Made by a program: the position numbers and the translations under genes | Shown here: positions 1-16,829 of the stretch, in pieces | Numbering within the stretch: the stretch's first letter is position 1 | How the letters are laid out: each line of letters opens with the position of its first letter | NCBI GenBank assembly: GCA_008802785.1 | Contig: VUYT01000016.1 | Coordinates: 248,001-312,000, forward strand | Source: Symmetrospora coprosmae | Lineage: Eukaryota; Basidiomycota; Cystobasidiomycetes; Symmetrosporaceae | Direction of reading: 5' to 3' | Length of the DNA stretch: 64,000 bases | Notes under the pieces: generated by a model | The model's database searches: none | The model's input: only the letters and a program-made list of their open reading frames with translations | Told to the model about the DNA's origin: nothing

Positions 1-145
1 GTAGACTTATCTACGACATCGGACGAAGGCGCGAAGCGTCTTGACTTCCGCTTTGTGTACTGAAGAACCATTAGAAATAAGATAGAGTAGTGGGATGGTG
101 GGAATAGTCTAGTTGCAGTGGGGAACGGAATTCAGACCACAGAAT

Positions 146-1401
146 TTAGACCCCGTACATCTTGGTGGCGTTCTCGCGACACGCTCTAATGACTTCCTCG
201 GTGGTCCATCCGTTCCCTGTCGTTTCCGCGATGAACTGTGCTGTATAGGGAAGCATGCCCGAATGCGATGTGGGCAGGCTCCTCGCGGACTTGATGCCCA
301 TCTCCTTGACAGGCAGATTCGTTGGCAGCATGTATGGCGAATCCGTCTCGAGAAGCAGGCGGAGTACTGTGGATGTCCGCTCTGCTGATGCTCCGGCAAG
401 TTTACGTATGACGGCCGCCGTGTTGAGATTACTCGTGTAGGTGGCGACTCCTGCAGCCAGACGTTCGCATGTCAGTCGGGTTCCATGCACCTCGAGAGCG
501 ACAGTATGCCCACGCACCAGTGACGCCGATCCAGCAATTTGGGAAATGCCCAAGTAGTTTTTCAGCCAGCTCTGGAGAGTCTGTGAAACAATGAATGTGT
601 AGTCTCTGCTCCTTTGGGAGGTTCTCGCTGAGTATGCGCCAGATATCGTCGTCGGCTTCTCGGGTGTGTATCGTGATTGGCTTGTTGAGGCGAACAGCGT
701 GCTTGAGCTGACGAATGAGCACCTCTTGTTGCTTGTCCCGAGGGGAACTGTCATAATGGTAGTCTAGGCCGATCTAGGTGGGGGCAATCAACTGGTTGAG
801 CTCGATAGTACTGGTCTCCCCTCGGACCATGCTCACCTCGCCCCAGCCAACACAGAGAGGCTAAGCGATTACCAAGTGGTCACTTAGCAGGGAACCAAGC
901 ATCGCTCGCGGTCCAGTCTGCTACGTACGTGCTCCATGGCCTCCAGTATCATTGCTTCCACGTCGTCGTTGTAGTCCTTTGCCTCGTGAGGATGAACGCC
1001 CATGACGAAGTTATACTTTACTCCATTCCAGGCTGCAGCATCGCTGAGTGCCGAGTCTGCAAGTCTGAGCGCCGTCAAGATGAAGCGGCGTTGTGAGTAT
1101 GTAAAGGGCAGACGATACGGGCCCTTCCCACGCACTCTTTCCACGATGTGAAGGGCGGCTCGCAATAGACGTCCACGAGTCCCTCGACTCTCGTACTCTC
1201 TTCTCGTGTAAAATACTCTTTGACGAATCCTTGGACAGAGCTCTTCTCGCCTTCTGGATATTTTGTCCGATAGAAAGAATAGGTCGCGAGCAAGTGGCAG
1301 TGCGTGTCGACGATGCGCAAGGAAGGGTCATCCTTGAGTGCAGGATGCAGTGGAACGAGAAGCGCCGATTCGGGCGTCTGTGCGCTCTTCTTTTTTCCCA
1401 T
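146..1401 (-). CDS. TatD-family metal-dependent hydrolase (Scn1-like)
   Basis: Exons on the minus strand are 1401-1136, 1064-929, 860-837, 773-518 and 450-146, giving 328 aa. This is a TatD-type TIM-barrel hydrolase, a family acting as 3'-5' DNase or phosphoesterase in the nucleus or cytosol. Visible metal-site motifs are DTHCH (about residues 32-36), the HPHEA motif (113-117), GWGEIGLD with the metal-ligand Glu near 142, TIHTREA (about 175-182), HCF, and ETDSPY near the C-terminus. The fungal branch with an HPHEAKDY motif resembles fission yeast Scn1. The third coding exon is only 24 nt and encodes PLCVGWGE, which supplies the catalytic Glu. Start MGKKK was chosen because the family homology begins soon after; an in-frame upstream ATG at 1557 would add a 52-residue basic leader. 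It is divergent from HIS2, with 282 bp between the starts. Confidence 0.85.
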
Positions 1402-1683
1402 GTTGAGAGAGCGTTGCCGGCGCCGAGAAGAGGTTCCAGCCAGCGATGACGTCGTGAACCGTGTCGAGCGGGAAGTCGAGATACAACGAAAAGCGACAGT
1501 GACCGGAGACTGGGCTGGACGAATCGACGGACCCGCGATGTGTAGCGCCTTGAGCATGCACGGCGAGCCGATTGGCGAGAAGAAGAAAGGCGGGCAACAT
1601 GGCCTGAGCTCGGGTGGTTCCCGATGGACCTCCTTCTCTTCTCTGAGGCGACCCAGATCTCACCCCAGAACGACCCTATCGCC

Positions 1684-2911
1684 ATGATCAGCTTGCACTC
1701 ACATTCGGGTGAGCTACTGAATCGACCTTTTCCCCTCGCGCACCGACTTGAGCCTGACGACGCTTCGCCGGCTCAGGGCAGTTCTGCAGACATGCCAAGG
1801 GCTCGCTCGAGGAGACTGTGCAAGAAGCCGTGCGACAGGGTTTCCGAACATACGGTCTGAGCGAGCATATTCCTCGCTATGAGCGAGCGCATCTGTATCC
1901 AGAAGAGGTGGGCAACCTCCACCCACGGTCCGCTCTTCTCCGCTCCATTGAGAGCAGATCCCGGCGTCACAACAGGAAGACATGCAGCTACGCGACCTGG
2001 AAGATGCATTCGATGCGTACATCATCGAAGGAACGCACCTCAAGTCCAAGTACGCCGGGCAAATTGAGCTGCTCATCGGATTGGAGACCGAGTACATCGA
2101 CTCGGCCGGCCTGGACAGATTACAGCTTCTGCTGGATAAGCACGCCGGCTCCATCTCGTACCTCGTTGGGTCTGTACATCACGTCAACTCCATCCCCATT
2201 GACTTCGATCGATCGACCTTTGACAAGGCAATGGCGAGCTTTCCAGAGTCATCGCCGGAAGGCCTCGCCCGCCTGGATCAGCTATTCTGCGCCTACTTCG
2301 ACGCCCAGTACGAAGTACTGCAGAGATTCCGGCCTGAAGTAATAGGGCACTTCGACCTCTGCAGACTCTACCTCCCGGAAGCGCGTTTCTCCAACCCAGC
2401 TGTCTGGAGTCGGATCACAAGGAATGTCGAGTCTGCCATTTCTTACGGTGCCCTGTTTGAGGTCAACGCCGCTGCCTTCCGCAAAGGCTGGAAGTCGGCA
2501 TATCCTGGTCCGGACATTGTAGCGGTGCGTGTGCTTCGGAGGGCACAGGTACCACGACTCCCTACTGATGCCCAACCGTACCAGCTCATCAAAGCGTCCA
2601 AAGGCCACTTCACGTTGTCCGATGATTCGCATGGCCCCTCAGCGGTCGGCTTGCACTACACCGACGCCCACCGGTACCTGGTTGAGCAGAGTATACAAAA
2701 TCTAGGGTATCTAACAATGGAGGATGATCGTGAGCTTTCAGGTTCAGGTGGAGCTGAACGGAACGAAGATGGGGGCGGTAGAAGTGGTGGGCGTACGGCT
2801 ACATGGGCACCAAGAGGCAGTCGTGAAGAAGGGAAAGCAAGAAACAGGACGCGGGTCGTATTCTTGAAGGAAGGCTGGCAGACGGACCAATTTTGGGCGG
2901 CGAGACGGTAG
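1684..2911 (+). CDS. HIS2: Histidinol-phosphate phosphatase, PHP family
   Basis: Exons are 1684-1708, 1777-1907, 1958-2524 and 2585-2911, giving 349 aa. The enzyme hydrolyses L-histidinol phosphate to histidinol, the penultimate steps of histidine synthesis in the cytosol. The PHP signature HSHSGQF sits at residues 5-11, followed by GLSEHIPR, LVGSVHHV, GHFDL and the C-terminal TLSDDSHGP metal-binding motif, all in the order expected for fungal His2. Intron 3 (2525-2584) is exactly 60 nt and has no stop in frame, so an unspliced reading also stays open. Splicing is preferred because it has a good CTGAT branch site and restores the usual short link before LIKASKGHFTLSDDSHG. The first exon is 25 nt. 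The C-terminal segment after about residue 265 is Gly/Arg-rich and longer than usual. Confidence 0.9.
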
Positions 2912-3012
2912 CCATCATCGAGCTGCAATCACGCCTCGGCGTACTCGTCAACGCTTCCGCATTCGCACACAAGCTGCAAAGAGGAAAGACTCTCAGTCAT
3001 CCGCCAGCCAAG

Positions 3013-7202
<4,190 letters not shown>

Positions 7203-7805
7203 GGTGGACAGGCGCTCTTCTCGGTCGGGCTGTAGCCTTGCTCGTGGATTGCAGACGCAGAGGAAAGGATGAGAAGCTGGGGGTGAGCTCGCGTGACCTT
7301 ATCGTGGGAGGGGAGCGCGTGCTGGATACTGTAGAGCGCTCGAAGAGACAGGCGGCAGTGTGGTTTCAGGCTCGCCGAGAGCAGGGGAGGGGCGACAGTA
7401 CCTAAGAGTGGTGGTTGAGCAGAAGAGTGAGGATGTACGGTACGGTACAGCACGCTGCTAAAGCACACCACACCCTCCGCCCGCGATCCTCTTGACCTCT
7501 TTTAGGAGGAGCCACAGGCACATTTTGCGCCGCACGTGAACGACGCGGCGGCGCGTGGGGCGGTCTAGGGCGGAGAGGACCGGAAGGGTGCGCGCTCGAG
7601 GGAAGCGGGCATTGCAACTTGCACTACTACTACTCGGGTAACGATGGACTACACTACATGACTTTGGATCCCTTGCTGAAGCTGCTATACTGCTGAGTAC
7701 GTTATATTGCGCTGACATAGTCTGAGACTGTTCGTGCAGTCTGGCGCGAGGATTATATGCGAACAATCGCGATTGTAGTGGGGATATAGGCAAGGGCGCC
7801 ACGCC
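7203..7805. other. Intergenic: GCV2 5' region and RIF1 3' region
   Basis: There is no coding signal on either strand that continues across a plausible splice. The segment holds the GCV2 promoter and leader and the 3' end of the RIF1-like gene. I see no clear TATA box or repeat. Confidence 0.5.
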
Positions 7806-10800
7806 TCATCGACGCTGCTTCTTGCTCTTGTGTGCACTCTCGCTCTGCAGGCTGGCTTCCAGCTTCCTCATGAGCTTCCGTTTCTGCCTACGGTCGAGCG
7901 ATTCAACAACCTGATCAAGCTCATCGCTCGACTCGTCAAGGATACGGCTGAGCTCCTGCTGGCACACTGTCGATTTGTTCCTCGGTCCCTTGGCTGCCTT
8001 GTCTGCGTGCGAGTGCGACGAGGAGGATGACGAGGACATCGTTCCAGATGCCCGGCTCCGGCTCTGGCTCCGGCTGCGAGGCTTCGACGCAGACTGAGAG
8101 ACAGAGCTGCGACGGTGGGCGGCGGCAGCAGCGGGCGAAGATGTAGGCGAGGCGCTGTCCTCGTCCGGTTGCTCTTCGCTTCTCTCTTCGAGAGCGGTGC
8201 GGCGAGCGGTGCTACTGGCCAGCTGTCGGCGCCTCGAGACGCTGAGCGAGTCTGAGACGTCCCGCACCTTCTGGCTGCCAGCATTAGCGGGCGAAGATGC
8301 CACCTCGACACTGTCCTCGTCGTCGCTGTCCTCCTCATTTCCCTCCTCGAACTCGCTGTCCGGCACGACCTCCTTCTGCACGTTGGCAGCCTTGACAGGA
8401 CGGCCAACGCGAGGCGCGACCGGCAGAGAGGCAGTCTTTGGCAGGAGGCGCAGGAGTGCAGCTGCCACCTTCACGTCGAAGCTCGAGCTGTTGACCTGCT
8501 TGAGCACGTCGCTGACGTCCGACGAGTGATACTTGGCACGCTTGCGTGCGCTTCCGCCATCAGACCCGGCGGGCGAGCGAGATACGGCTGCTGCTGCGCT
8601 GCCGATGCTGGCGGCGGCAGGGCGCGGGATGTCCGCACGATACGGAATGACCACTTCGATGATGGCGGCTCTCCGGGCAGCTTTCGAGCCTATTTGTGGG
8701 GTACAGCAAAGTCAGCTGTTATCCGGCGCATAGACCTTGCAAAGAGATAAGGCAAACTTACCACTCGCGCCGGAAGATCGACCGCTTGAGGCACTGAGAC
8801 GCGAAACATTTGAGCTGGCGACGGAGCTCGGCTTGCTCTGTTGGCTGCGCTGGCTGATGCTGCCCGCCACCACGAAAGCGCCCTCGCTGTCGCTGCTGCT
8901 GCTTGAACCGGGGCTGGTGTTGAGTTTGGGTCTGGCTACGTCGGCTGGGCGAGTCGCAGTGGATCGCTTCTTGGTGGTTCGAGCGGCAATGTTGGCCAAG
9001 GCTTCCTCTTCCGATGAGTCTGCTTCCTCCTCTTCCGCCTGAGGAGGACTCGCCTTGCGCTTCGTTCGTGTTTCCATCGCCGATCGTCTACTTGGAGCGA
9101 CAACGTGAATGCCCGCCACCTTGTGGGCTTTCGCTGCTCCAGATGCGCTGCCCGCAGGAGAAGATGAAAGGTACGGGATGCGGCGTGGTAGCATGCTCTC
9201 CTGAAAGCTCTCTTCCAGACGCCAAGTCTGTGTCTGAGTCTGACTTTGTGTCTCCTCGACAACGTGGTGCTTCTCAGATTGACGAGCGGCAGCGTCTGCC
9301 TTCTCTGGCAGGTCGTCTTCTTCAGAAATGGCACGCTGAGTCTCCGGCAGCACGTCTGTGCTCGATTGGTCCGCGGCGTCTGCCACAGCCGCTAGCGAAG
9401 TCTCCAGCACGACTGAAGGTGATGCCGCGGATGCACCTTCTCGCTCGTCCGGAATCTCGGGGATCTGCGATAGGGTCGGCATCTGCGTCACGGTCCTATC
9501 GTGCGCATGCAGTTCGTCGCTGATGTCACCCGAGATATGAGCTGTAGCAGCTGGCAAGATCTGCGTGGCGGTGAGATGCGAGACATCGGCGACATTGCCG
9601 TCATCCGACGCCCTGCTCGACGAGTCCGGGCTTGACTGCCCCTCCTGAGCTCCTTCCACGATTGTCTGTGGTGGGTAGGAAACGAGGGTTAGCTGACGCT
9701 CGAAACGAGTCCAGGCGAGGCGAGTATGCTCACCTTCGGCCATCCGGGCAGTCTGAGCTCAACACCGGCATCGAGCAATGCGCGCATAGTCACTTTCAGT
9801 TCTTCCGTATACTCTACGGGCTCTTCAGATGTGCCGAAAGTCGCATTCCAGCAGGACGCGAAGGCTGCGTAAACCGAAGGGTCCGCATAGCCGGTAAGGC
9901 CAGCGAGAAGAAGCTGCGACACGTCTGCAAGCATCGCAGAATCCCGGTCGCCATCGTAAAGTGCCCGAAAGGCGCCGAGGTAGGCGAGGTAGAGCTTGGT
10001 TTGCTGGCTTGCGTCGCTGCCCTCGCTTCGGCTTTGGATGAGGTGCAAAATTGTCGGCTCCAGGGGCCTCAGAACCTCCATGCTGGAAGCTGCCGACTCG
10101 AAAGTCTCGAGACCGTGGGTGATGGCGATCATTAGGCCGGACACTGCTCGCACCGAAGCTTTCTGGACCGTCTCTGCGATTCGTGCCACAAAGGTAGCGT
10201 TGGCAGCGGTCTGCGACAGGCGTCGGAGAAGTGGCAGCAGACTCCACTCGAAGAATGCGTGTCGGTGCGTCTCGTCCTGAAGACGACTAGCAATCTCCTG
10301 CAGAAGCTGCCAAGCAGGGAGCGCTGCGCCGCCGATAGACGTGGAGAGGACGTGCTGGAATGCATTGGCTTGGTGGACGCCGGGGGCGCTTGTCTGGAGT
10401 GCTCGAGGAAGAGTGCAAAGGTAGGACATGGCCTCGTCACGACATGCCACGCCTGCTGAAGGGCCGCTCTTGACCACAGCCTTGATCCAGTGCTGCGAGA
10501 GCAGCTGCCAAACATAGACCTGAAGATCGGGACCCGGGACGGACGCGATACTACCGCTGACGAGAAGAACGGAAGGGTCGGAAAGGGTCTTCTCGCTCGC
10601 AAGGATGGCCGTGACAGCCTGTCGAAAAGCGCTGAGGACCGGCACTGTTGGTTTCTGCGCGATCGGCTGCTTGAACACCGCACGGATGAGCAAATCTGCA
10701 GATGAAGCACATCGCGCGTTGGTGAACTGTGAGGAAGCAGCAAGCGATACAGAGTCATCTCTGGCTTACCTCGAGCGCTTTGACCTTCCTGAATCGTGTC

Positions 10801-13800
10801 CATGGCGTCCGCTCCTACAACGTCCTCGACGACCTCAGCGAGGTGCTGAAGCATTGAGAGCCGCACACCTCCGACTTCGAGCTTGCCCATCCTGGAGACT
10901 GGCAGCTCGTAGGCCTCGCATACTGTGGCGACAAAGGCGATGAGCTCGTTGGCGATGACTACGAGAGGCACAGTGGCCCGAGCAGATGCCTCGCGGAGTG
11001 TGACGAAGAACGCGCGGCAGACGTTGGTGAGACCAGTGGGCAGGATGGCAAATCCGTCCTCGTTGGTTATCCAGCCGACGGCGGAAAGCGGCGTAGCTTG
11101 AGACTCGCCAGCATCGTTGATGAGCTTCGCCACGCCAGAAAACGCCACACTGAGCATTCGAAGAATCGTACTCCGATTGCCGAGGACCCAGGCGGGCGTA
11201 AACGAGGCAATCTCGGTCGGTCGCGGCATCTCGCCAATGAGGAGACCTAGGTCTACTTCTTGGCTCGCCTGGCTCTGTCCAGGTGCCTGTCCCAGCAGAT
11301 GCGCGTTGACTACTCGCTCTAAGCTGAATGTTCGCGATTGCGCATCTGCGGGCACAAGAGCGTCCTCGCCACCCCGCAGAATGGCCTGCAGGATGCCATA
11401 ACCGGCCGCTTGCAGTTTCTCGATTTCGCTGTTCAAGAGCTTCGGTAGCTGTGTTTCGAGGAATACAGTCCAGAGCTTGGACAGATCCCGTGCAGTGTGC
11501 GGGCTGCTTGCAGGACTGGCAGCGTGGCCTGCGCAGATGATGCCGCTCAGAGCATACGTGAAGGTCGTAATGAGAGCGGCAGCCGCCTTGATGGCAGCCT
11601 TTTCATCGCCCTGCTTCGTATAGTTCTCCATGCTCCATGGCGTAGCTACGCAGTTGATGTTCTGGTCGATCACGCGCAGCGCCTTCTCTCCGAGCGCCCA
11701 GAGCGAGTCGAGCTGCAGCTTCCGTTCGAATTCGGCCAGCTTAGCGTCAACCTCGCCCTCAGGCAGCTGCTGGATCTGCATGCGAAAGATCGCCTCGCTA
11801 GCAATAGCCTTCTCGGCGTTGTCCTTGCTGATGAGCGCCCAAGAGTAGGCGACGTGCGCGAAGATGCTGATGTGAAAGGCCAGGCCGTCTTCGCCTGCAC
11901 ACCGGCTCTTCAAGCTCAGCGCGCGATTCAGCCAGGCGTGCGGACCCTTGTGCTGCATTTTCCGGAAGCGCCGGCCAAACAAGATGGGCAGTGTCGAAAG
12001 AACGAGACGCACGAAGGCATCTGTGAGGAAGTATGTTCTGAGATTAGCTGCGCCTTATGACCTCGAAACACGATGGCTCCCGGACTCACGATCTTGCTGG
12101 GTGCAGCTAGTGAGGGTGTCCATCAGCTCCTTGAGCGTAACTGTCATTTCGGTTTCCGTGGTCCCCTCCACGAAGACCACGGTGTCGCCCATTGACCAGA
12201 ACTGGTACAGCTCTCTACCAATGGCCTCTTGCACGCGGATCATCTCTGTTTCGTCTCCCGAGCTGCCATCCTCCGTGGTCCAGCCCTTGGTCATGCCGTA
12301 CGCGATGGCTCCGAGCGCCAGAGCAGCATTCTCTCGCAGTGGCTTGACGGCCGCGCTGAGGTACCGGCCAAAGAAGGTCACGGTGGTGTGATTCGGTGCA
12401 GTCGTGAGGTAGCCGAGGACTGCAACGGGGCAGATGGCGATGAGATTGCGGAAGGCGCGCAGACCCTCGCACACGACTCGACGGGCCTTCTCGCCGTTCT
12501 TGTTGCTGCTGCGCATGCTCGTGAGTAGGGAATTCAGCAGTGTCGGTCGCAGGATGGGTTGAAGAATCGCCGGAGCCAGTGTGGTGTTGGCGAGAACCCA
12601 GTTGAACGAAGAAAGCAGGTCGCGAAACTTGGCGCCCTGGACATTTGGGTCGTGGGGCACCTGCGCGCACTGCTGTAGTACGGCTTGCAACTCGGTCACT
12701 ATTCGGTAAGAAGCAGATGCAATGGATCAGATATAGCTTTTCGCACGGACAGTTTCCGCACTTACCTGCAAAGGCGCGCCAAAAGCGCCGACAGCTGAGC
12801 AACGTCCCTAGACACTGTATTGCCGCTTCAGCGAGATCGATTTCCTTCCTCCGACGTCGCATCTCGCCAGTACTCCTGCCAAGCTTGGTTGGCCTGCTTG
12901 CCGCACCATCTGCTGCTGGCGAAGAGGACTTTGCATCTGCTGCTCCTGCTGCAGCTGCTGATTGCGGAAGGACTGGAGGCGAGGACGACGGCAGTTGCAT
13001 CTCCACCTCTGGCTCGGCCCGCCCGGCCCTGTTCAGTAAGGCCTCCCGGGATGCCTTGGTTGAAGCCGCGGCGCTGGCACTGGCGAAAGGCAGTCCCGTA
13101 GGCGCGGGAACCGGGTGTAGGACGTTGTACACGTCTCTCGTGACGGCCTTCAGAACCGCCGGCGCGTCCTCCTCAAACTGTGCATCGAGCTCGTCCCGCT
13201 CTTCCAGACTTGCGGTCTGTGACCGCTGCGCTGCCTGCATGTAGGCCTGGACGTAGGTGAAGATGGTGCTGTAGGCGCCCTCGATCTCGCGTAGCTCTAC
13301 GTCCAAGGCCCGCCGGGAAGGTGAGGCGGAAGGGCCATCGACGATGTTCCGCGCAAAGTGGTCGACGGGCTCCGAGTCGAAGGCGTCTGCCTCGGTCCTG
13401 CTGCTTGCGTCCCACGCTGGGCCAGCGAGCGAATGCAGCAGCGTCTTGATGGCCGAGAGTATCTGTGTGCGTGGGTCCACCTCTTGCGTGGCCGTCGTCC
13501 CCTCGAATGGCGCGCCGAGACCGCTGCCAGATCCGCCTTGCCCGTCGCTAGACGACAGCGGCGACGAGGTGGGCTGCAGGGCAGAGCCCAGACCGAGACC
13601 AGCGCCGCTCGCACCAAAGAAGCCCAGGCCGACAGTCTGTAAGGGTGCGGGTGTCGGCTGGTTCCGCGAGCTGCTCGCCTCTCCACCACCAATTGAGCCC
13701 GCCTCGGCGTCCTCCGCAGCAGGCATTGTGAGTGCTCGCAGATCCGGGAATGCGACCGTATGCTTCCTGCCTCCGGCATTGACCTTTGTGATCTCTGCTA

Positions 13801-14821
13801 GGACTTTCCCAGACTGCAGGGTGCCGGGCGACTGCTGCAGCAGAAACTCGGCGAGCTTGCCCCGGGGCGACTGCGCAGATGCGCGGCGCGATCTTGGAGA
13901 GTTTGAGCTGTATGGAGAAGTGGTTGCAGACTTGCTGTAGGCGAGGAAGGAGGGCTGCTGAATCGCACGTGCGGGACTGAGGGGGTGGTACCTCCTGCTG
14001 AGGATGCTTCTTGGAACCTTGAAGGACGAAGATGTCCGGCGGCGGTGCTGTCGTGGAGCAGATGATGGAGAGGACGAGTGTGCGCTCGTGTGGCTGGATC
14101 CAGACGAGGAAGGGTGGCCGAGAAAGGCGGTAAGCGGCGCGACAGCCACGGATGCTGAGCTGGGAGGAGCAGGGAGGGGAGCCGCTGCCGACGCCGTGAC
14201 AAGCTTCGCAGATGACTGGTATGGATGGAAGCGGTGCTTCGGAGACGAGAGACACGATGTCCTGTGCCGCAGGTCCCAGATGACGCGCCTCTTTGTGCGA
14301 CCAGCGGTGGAGCGGCTCTTTGGGCTCGACGCGATCACAGCGCTTGATGCGGGAGCTGAGGGCTTGCTGGCAGTGATAGCGCCGCCGAGATGCGACGAGA
14401 CTTTGTCCTTTGGCGTGGGTGCTTCATCTGTGTCGGTCTCGTCGTCCTCGTTGTCGCTCTTTTGCAGTCGCCCGAGACGAGCAGAAGAGGTCGAGGCAGC
14501 GGCGGCGGCAGCGGCAGCACCGGCGGCGGAGGAACCCCTGAACAGCTGGCGCTGCTGTTGGTTGCCAAAAGGGTACGATGAGGACAAGGACGGCAGCGAG
14601 TGCATGAGGGGAGGTGTCGGCAGTGGGGACGATGTCGCTGCCATGCTGCTGTCGTCCGTGGCCCGCGAGCTCGTGCGAGGGGCGAAGGCAAAAGCGTCGA
14701 GTCGGTGCTGGTGGTGGTGTGGCCGCGACGCGAGGACGGTGGCTGCCATCTCTGCGACGAGCAGTGGGCGAGCAGGCCAAGGCGGTGTGGGCGTCAACAG
14801 AACGAGGGAAGAAGAAAGCAA
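7806..14821 (-). CDS. RIF1: Rif1-like telomere and replication-timing regulator
   Basis: Exons are 14821-12766, 12698-12090, 12020-10770, 10695-9734, 9665-8762 and 8689-7806, giving 2221 aa. Residues about 1-600 are low complexity (Ser, Pro and Ala runs). From about 650 to 1750 is an alpha-helical repeat region resembling the Rif1 N-terminal domain, with segments such as LSSFNWVLANTTL, TLLNSLLTSMRSSNKNGEKA, PLRENAALALGAIAYGMTKG, and a P-x-W-V-x-N motif (SFTPAWVLGNRSTIL) typical of fungal Rif1. The C-terminal third is disordered, Ser/acidic and RS-rich, with a basic end (KSKKQRR). Rif1 recruits PP1 phosphatase to restrain origin firing and telomere elongation. An SIL-containing patch near residue 271 (SILSRR) and HTVAF near 352 may be weak PP1-docking sites; this is inference. 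The start is uncertain: a second ATG lies at 14749. Another HEAT-repeat protein is the main alternative. Confidence 0.68.
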
Positions 14822-15423
14822 GACTACGACGACAATGTACTGATGAACGTGTACGAGTAGAGGCAGAGGACGCTGAGAAGGGGTTGGTCTTGGTCTCCTC
14901 TCCCCTCTTCTCCCTCCCTCCGCCTGACAACCACATTCCTCGCTCCCCAGGCAGACACGCGACGCGTAGATGGCGATCGAGCTGAGTCAGCAGCAGGCAA
15001 GACACGCTCCCTGCGGAACGGAGCAGCGGGGCCAGGTGCAGGGTCGCGGTAGATGCGATCAGCAGCAGGAGCAGGAGGCTGCTGGCTGTCCTAGTCAGCT
15101 GCATAGATGGGCCAGATTGGGACAACGACGAGATTCGGCGAGCGAACCCTGTACAGTAGTACCCTGCGCGGCTATAGCTAGGGAATGGCACGGACGCGCT
15201 CTTACCCGGGGCGCATGGTGCAAGTGTATGATGGCTGAGAAGCACTGTGGCAGTCTGGTGCACCCGACCAGTGTACAAAGCCTCCGTGTGAGTCTGGTGA
15301 ACACGCTTATAAGCGAGCCTTTCGTGGTCGAAAGTCATCGACAGGGAATTTGCACGGGCTCGGCGCAGTTCCGCTGCAGGCGGACATGTGTTCTTCAGCC
15401 TCTTCTTAAACAGCCCGTCCGCC
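14822..15423. promoter_or_regulatory. Divergent promoter region between RIF1-like and COQ11-like genes
   Basis: Two genes start head to head with 602 bp between ATGs. The segment contains open frames (a long one on the minus strand), but none shows family similarity or a coding-like composition. No specific element was recognised. Confidence 0.4.
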
Positions 15424-16750
15424 ATGGCTTCACACCGCGCGCTCGTTGTTGGCGGCTCTGGTTTCCTCGGTGAGGCTATCTGCGCAATGCTGCTGTCACT
15501 TTGGCTGTAGCTGACCCGGCCCGCGTCGACCCAGGATCGGCCATCTGTCGGGCCTGCGTGCAACGAGGATGGGAAGTCGTCAGTCTCTCGCGCAACGGCG
15601 AGCCTGCTTACGCGGAGCACGGTAACACGAGTGAGCCGGGCAAGAAGCCCGAGTGGGCGAATCAGGTGCGCCGTCAGCTGTCGTAGCGACCTCTCCGAGT
15701 CCGTACCCAACAACCTCGCTGTGCGGTCACAGGTCGAATGGGTCAAGGGCTCTGCATTTGACGAAGCGCTCGTCAAGAGCCTGATGCCAAAGAGCACGGC
15801 TGTCGTACACACGCTTGGCATACTCCTCGAGAGCGACTACAAATCGCGAGGCGTCTCGAGTTTGGCGAGCAGCATTGCGAGAGGCTTCAGGGAGAACCGC
15901 GATCTGGCAGACGACCGCGCGAACCCACTCAGCACGTCCTATCGTAGTGCTACACCTCCTTCATCGTCAGGCACGTCCGGGCAGAGGGGTGGAAAGTACG
16001 AGACGATCAATCGCGACTCCGCGCTTGCCGTCCTCCGTGCGTGCCTCGAAACGCCCGCAACTCGACACCCTGGCACCGCCCCAAAACCAGAACCGACAGA
16101 GACGCCCTTCGTGTACATTTCCGCCGAGGACGTCTTCCGCCCCGTCATCCCAGCCAGGTACATTGCGACGAAACGCGAAGCAGAAGTGGGCATCCAGCGC
16201 TTGGCAGAGACGGCGCGCGCGATGCTCGAGCTCGGCAGAGAGCAGGATAACGAGTTTGAGGACCTGGAGAGGCCAGGTAGGCTCGTACGGCCCATTCTCG
16301 TCCGCCCAAGTGGGTGCCCGCCTATACAACCCCACGAAGCAATCATAAGCTGATGGTGTTCTTTGTTCAGGTCTCATCTACGATCCGCAAGTCCGCCCAC
16401 TCTCGGCTCTACCCGCAGCGCTCTTGAGCCTTTCCGCTTCAGTACAGGCTCGCCTCCCAGCCTCTCTGCAAGCCCACACGGGCTCTTCCATCTTTTCCGC
16501 TCTCACGTCGCGCTACTCGTCTGCTCGTCCGGACCTCCCGTCAGCCAGCGAGTCCGTAGCCAACCTCCTCAGCATCCCGCCCATTCGCGTCGATGAGGTC
16601 GCGCAGGCCGTGGTACGGTCCATCGAGGAGAAAGATATTAGGGGCGTGGTCGGTGTGCGCGACATGCAGGCGTTGCTGGCGGGCAGGGGGCCCTCAACTG
16701 CGGGCTTTGGGCACCACCCTCGGGCAAGTCATCCGTATCCACAGGCCTAG
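15424..16750 (+). CDS. COQ11: COQ11-like NAD(P)-binding mitochondrial protein (atypical SDR)
   Basis: Exons are 15424-15469, 15535-15665, 15733-16309 and 16371-16750, giving 377 aa. The protein opens directly with a Rossmann strand, ALVVGGSGFLGSAICRACVQ (residues 6-25), the GxxGxxG NAD(P) site of atypical short-chain dehydrogenases related to complex I NDUFA9. Further matches are VVHTLGILLESDY, the YISAEDVFRP strand, ARYIATKREAEVG with the active-site-type Tyr-x-x-x-Lys, and RVDEVAQAVVRSIEE near the end. In budding yeast Coq11 associates with the coenzyme Q synthesis complex on the mitochondrial inner membrane; the same role is inferred here. Introns are 61-67 nt. The segment around residues 140-175 carries an extra Ser/Gly-rich insert. 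Confidence 0.75.
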
Positions 16751-16829
16751 TTGCACAAGCGCCGAGTTATACTGTGACATAGCGACAGGAACAGGCTGGA
16801 GCGAAGGCTGAGTGTCAGACGAATACACG

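Noticed and set aside
1-145. Possible gene at the left edge
   Set aside because: No frame with coding character; it is probably the 3' flank of the TatD gene.
14004-14843. Plus-strand frame of 279 codons
   Set aside because: Antisense to the low-complexity N-terminus of the RIF1-like gene, Arg/Ser/Gly-rich with no domain.
14424-15821. Minus-strand frame of 465 codons
   Set aside because: It crosses the RIF1 5' region, the divergent promoter and the antisense of COQ11; no family similarity and no coherent composition.
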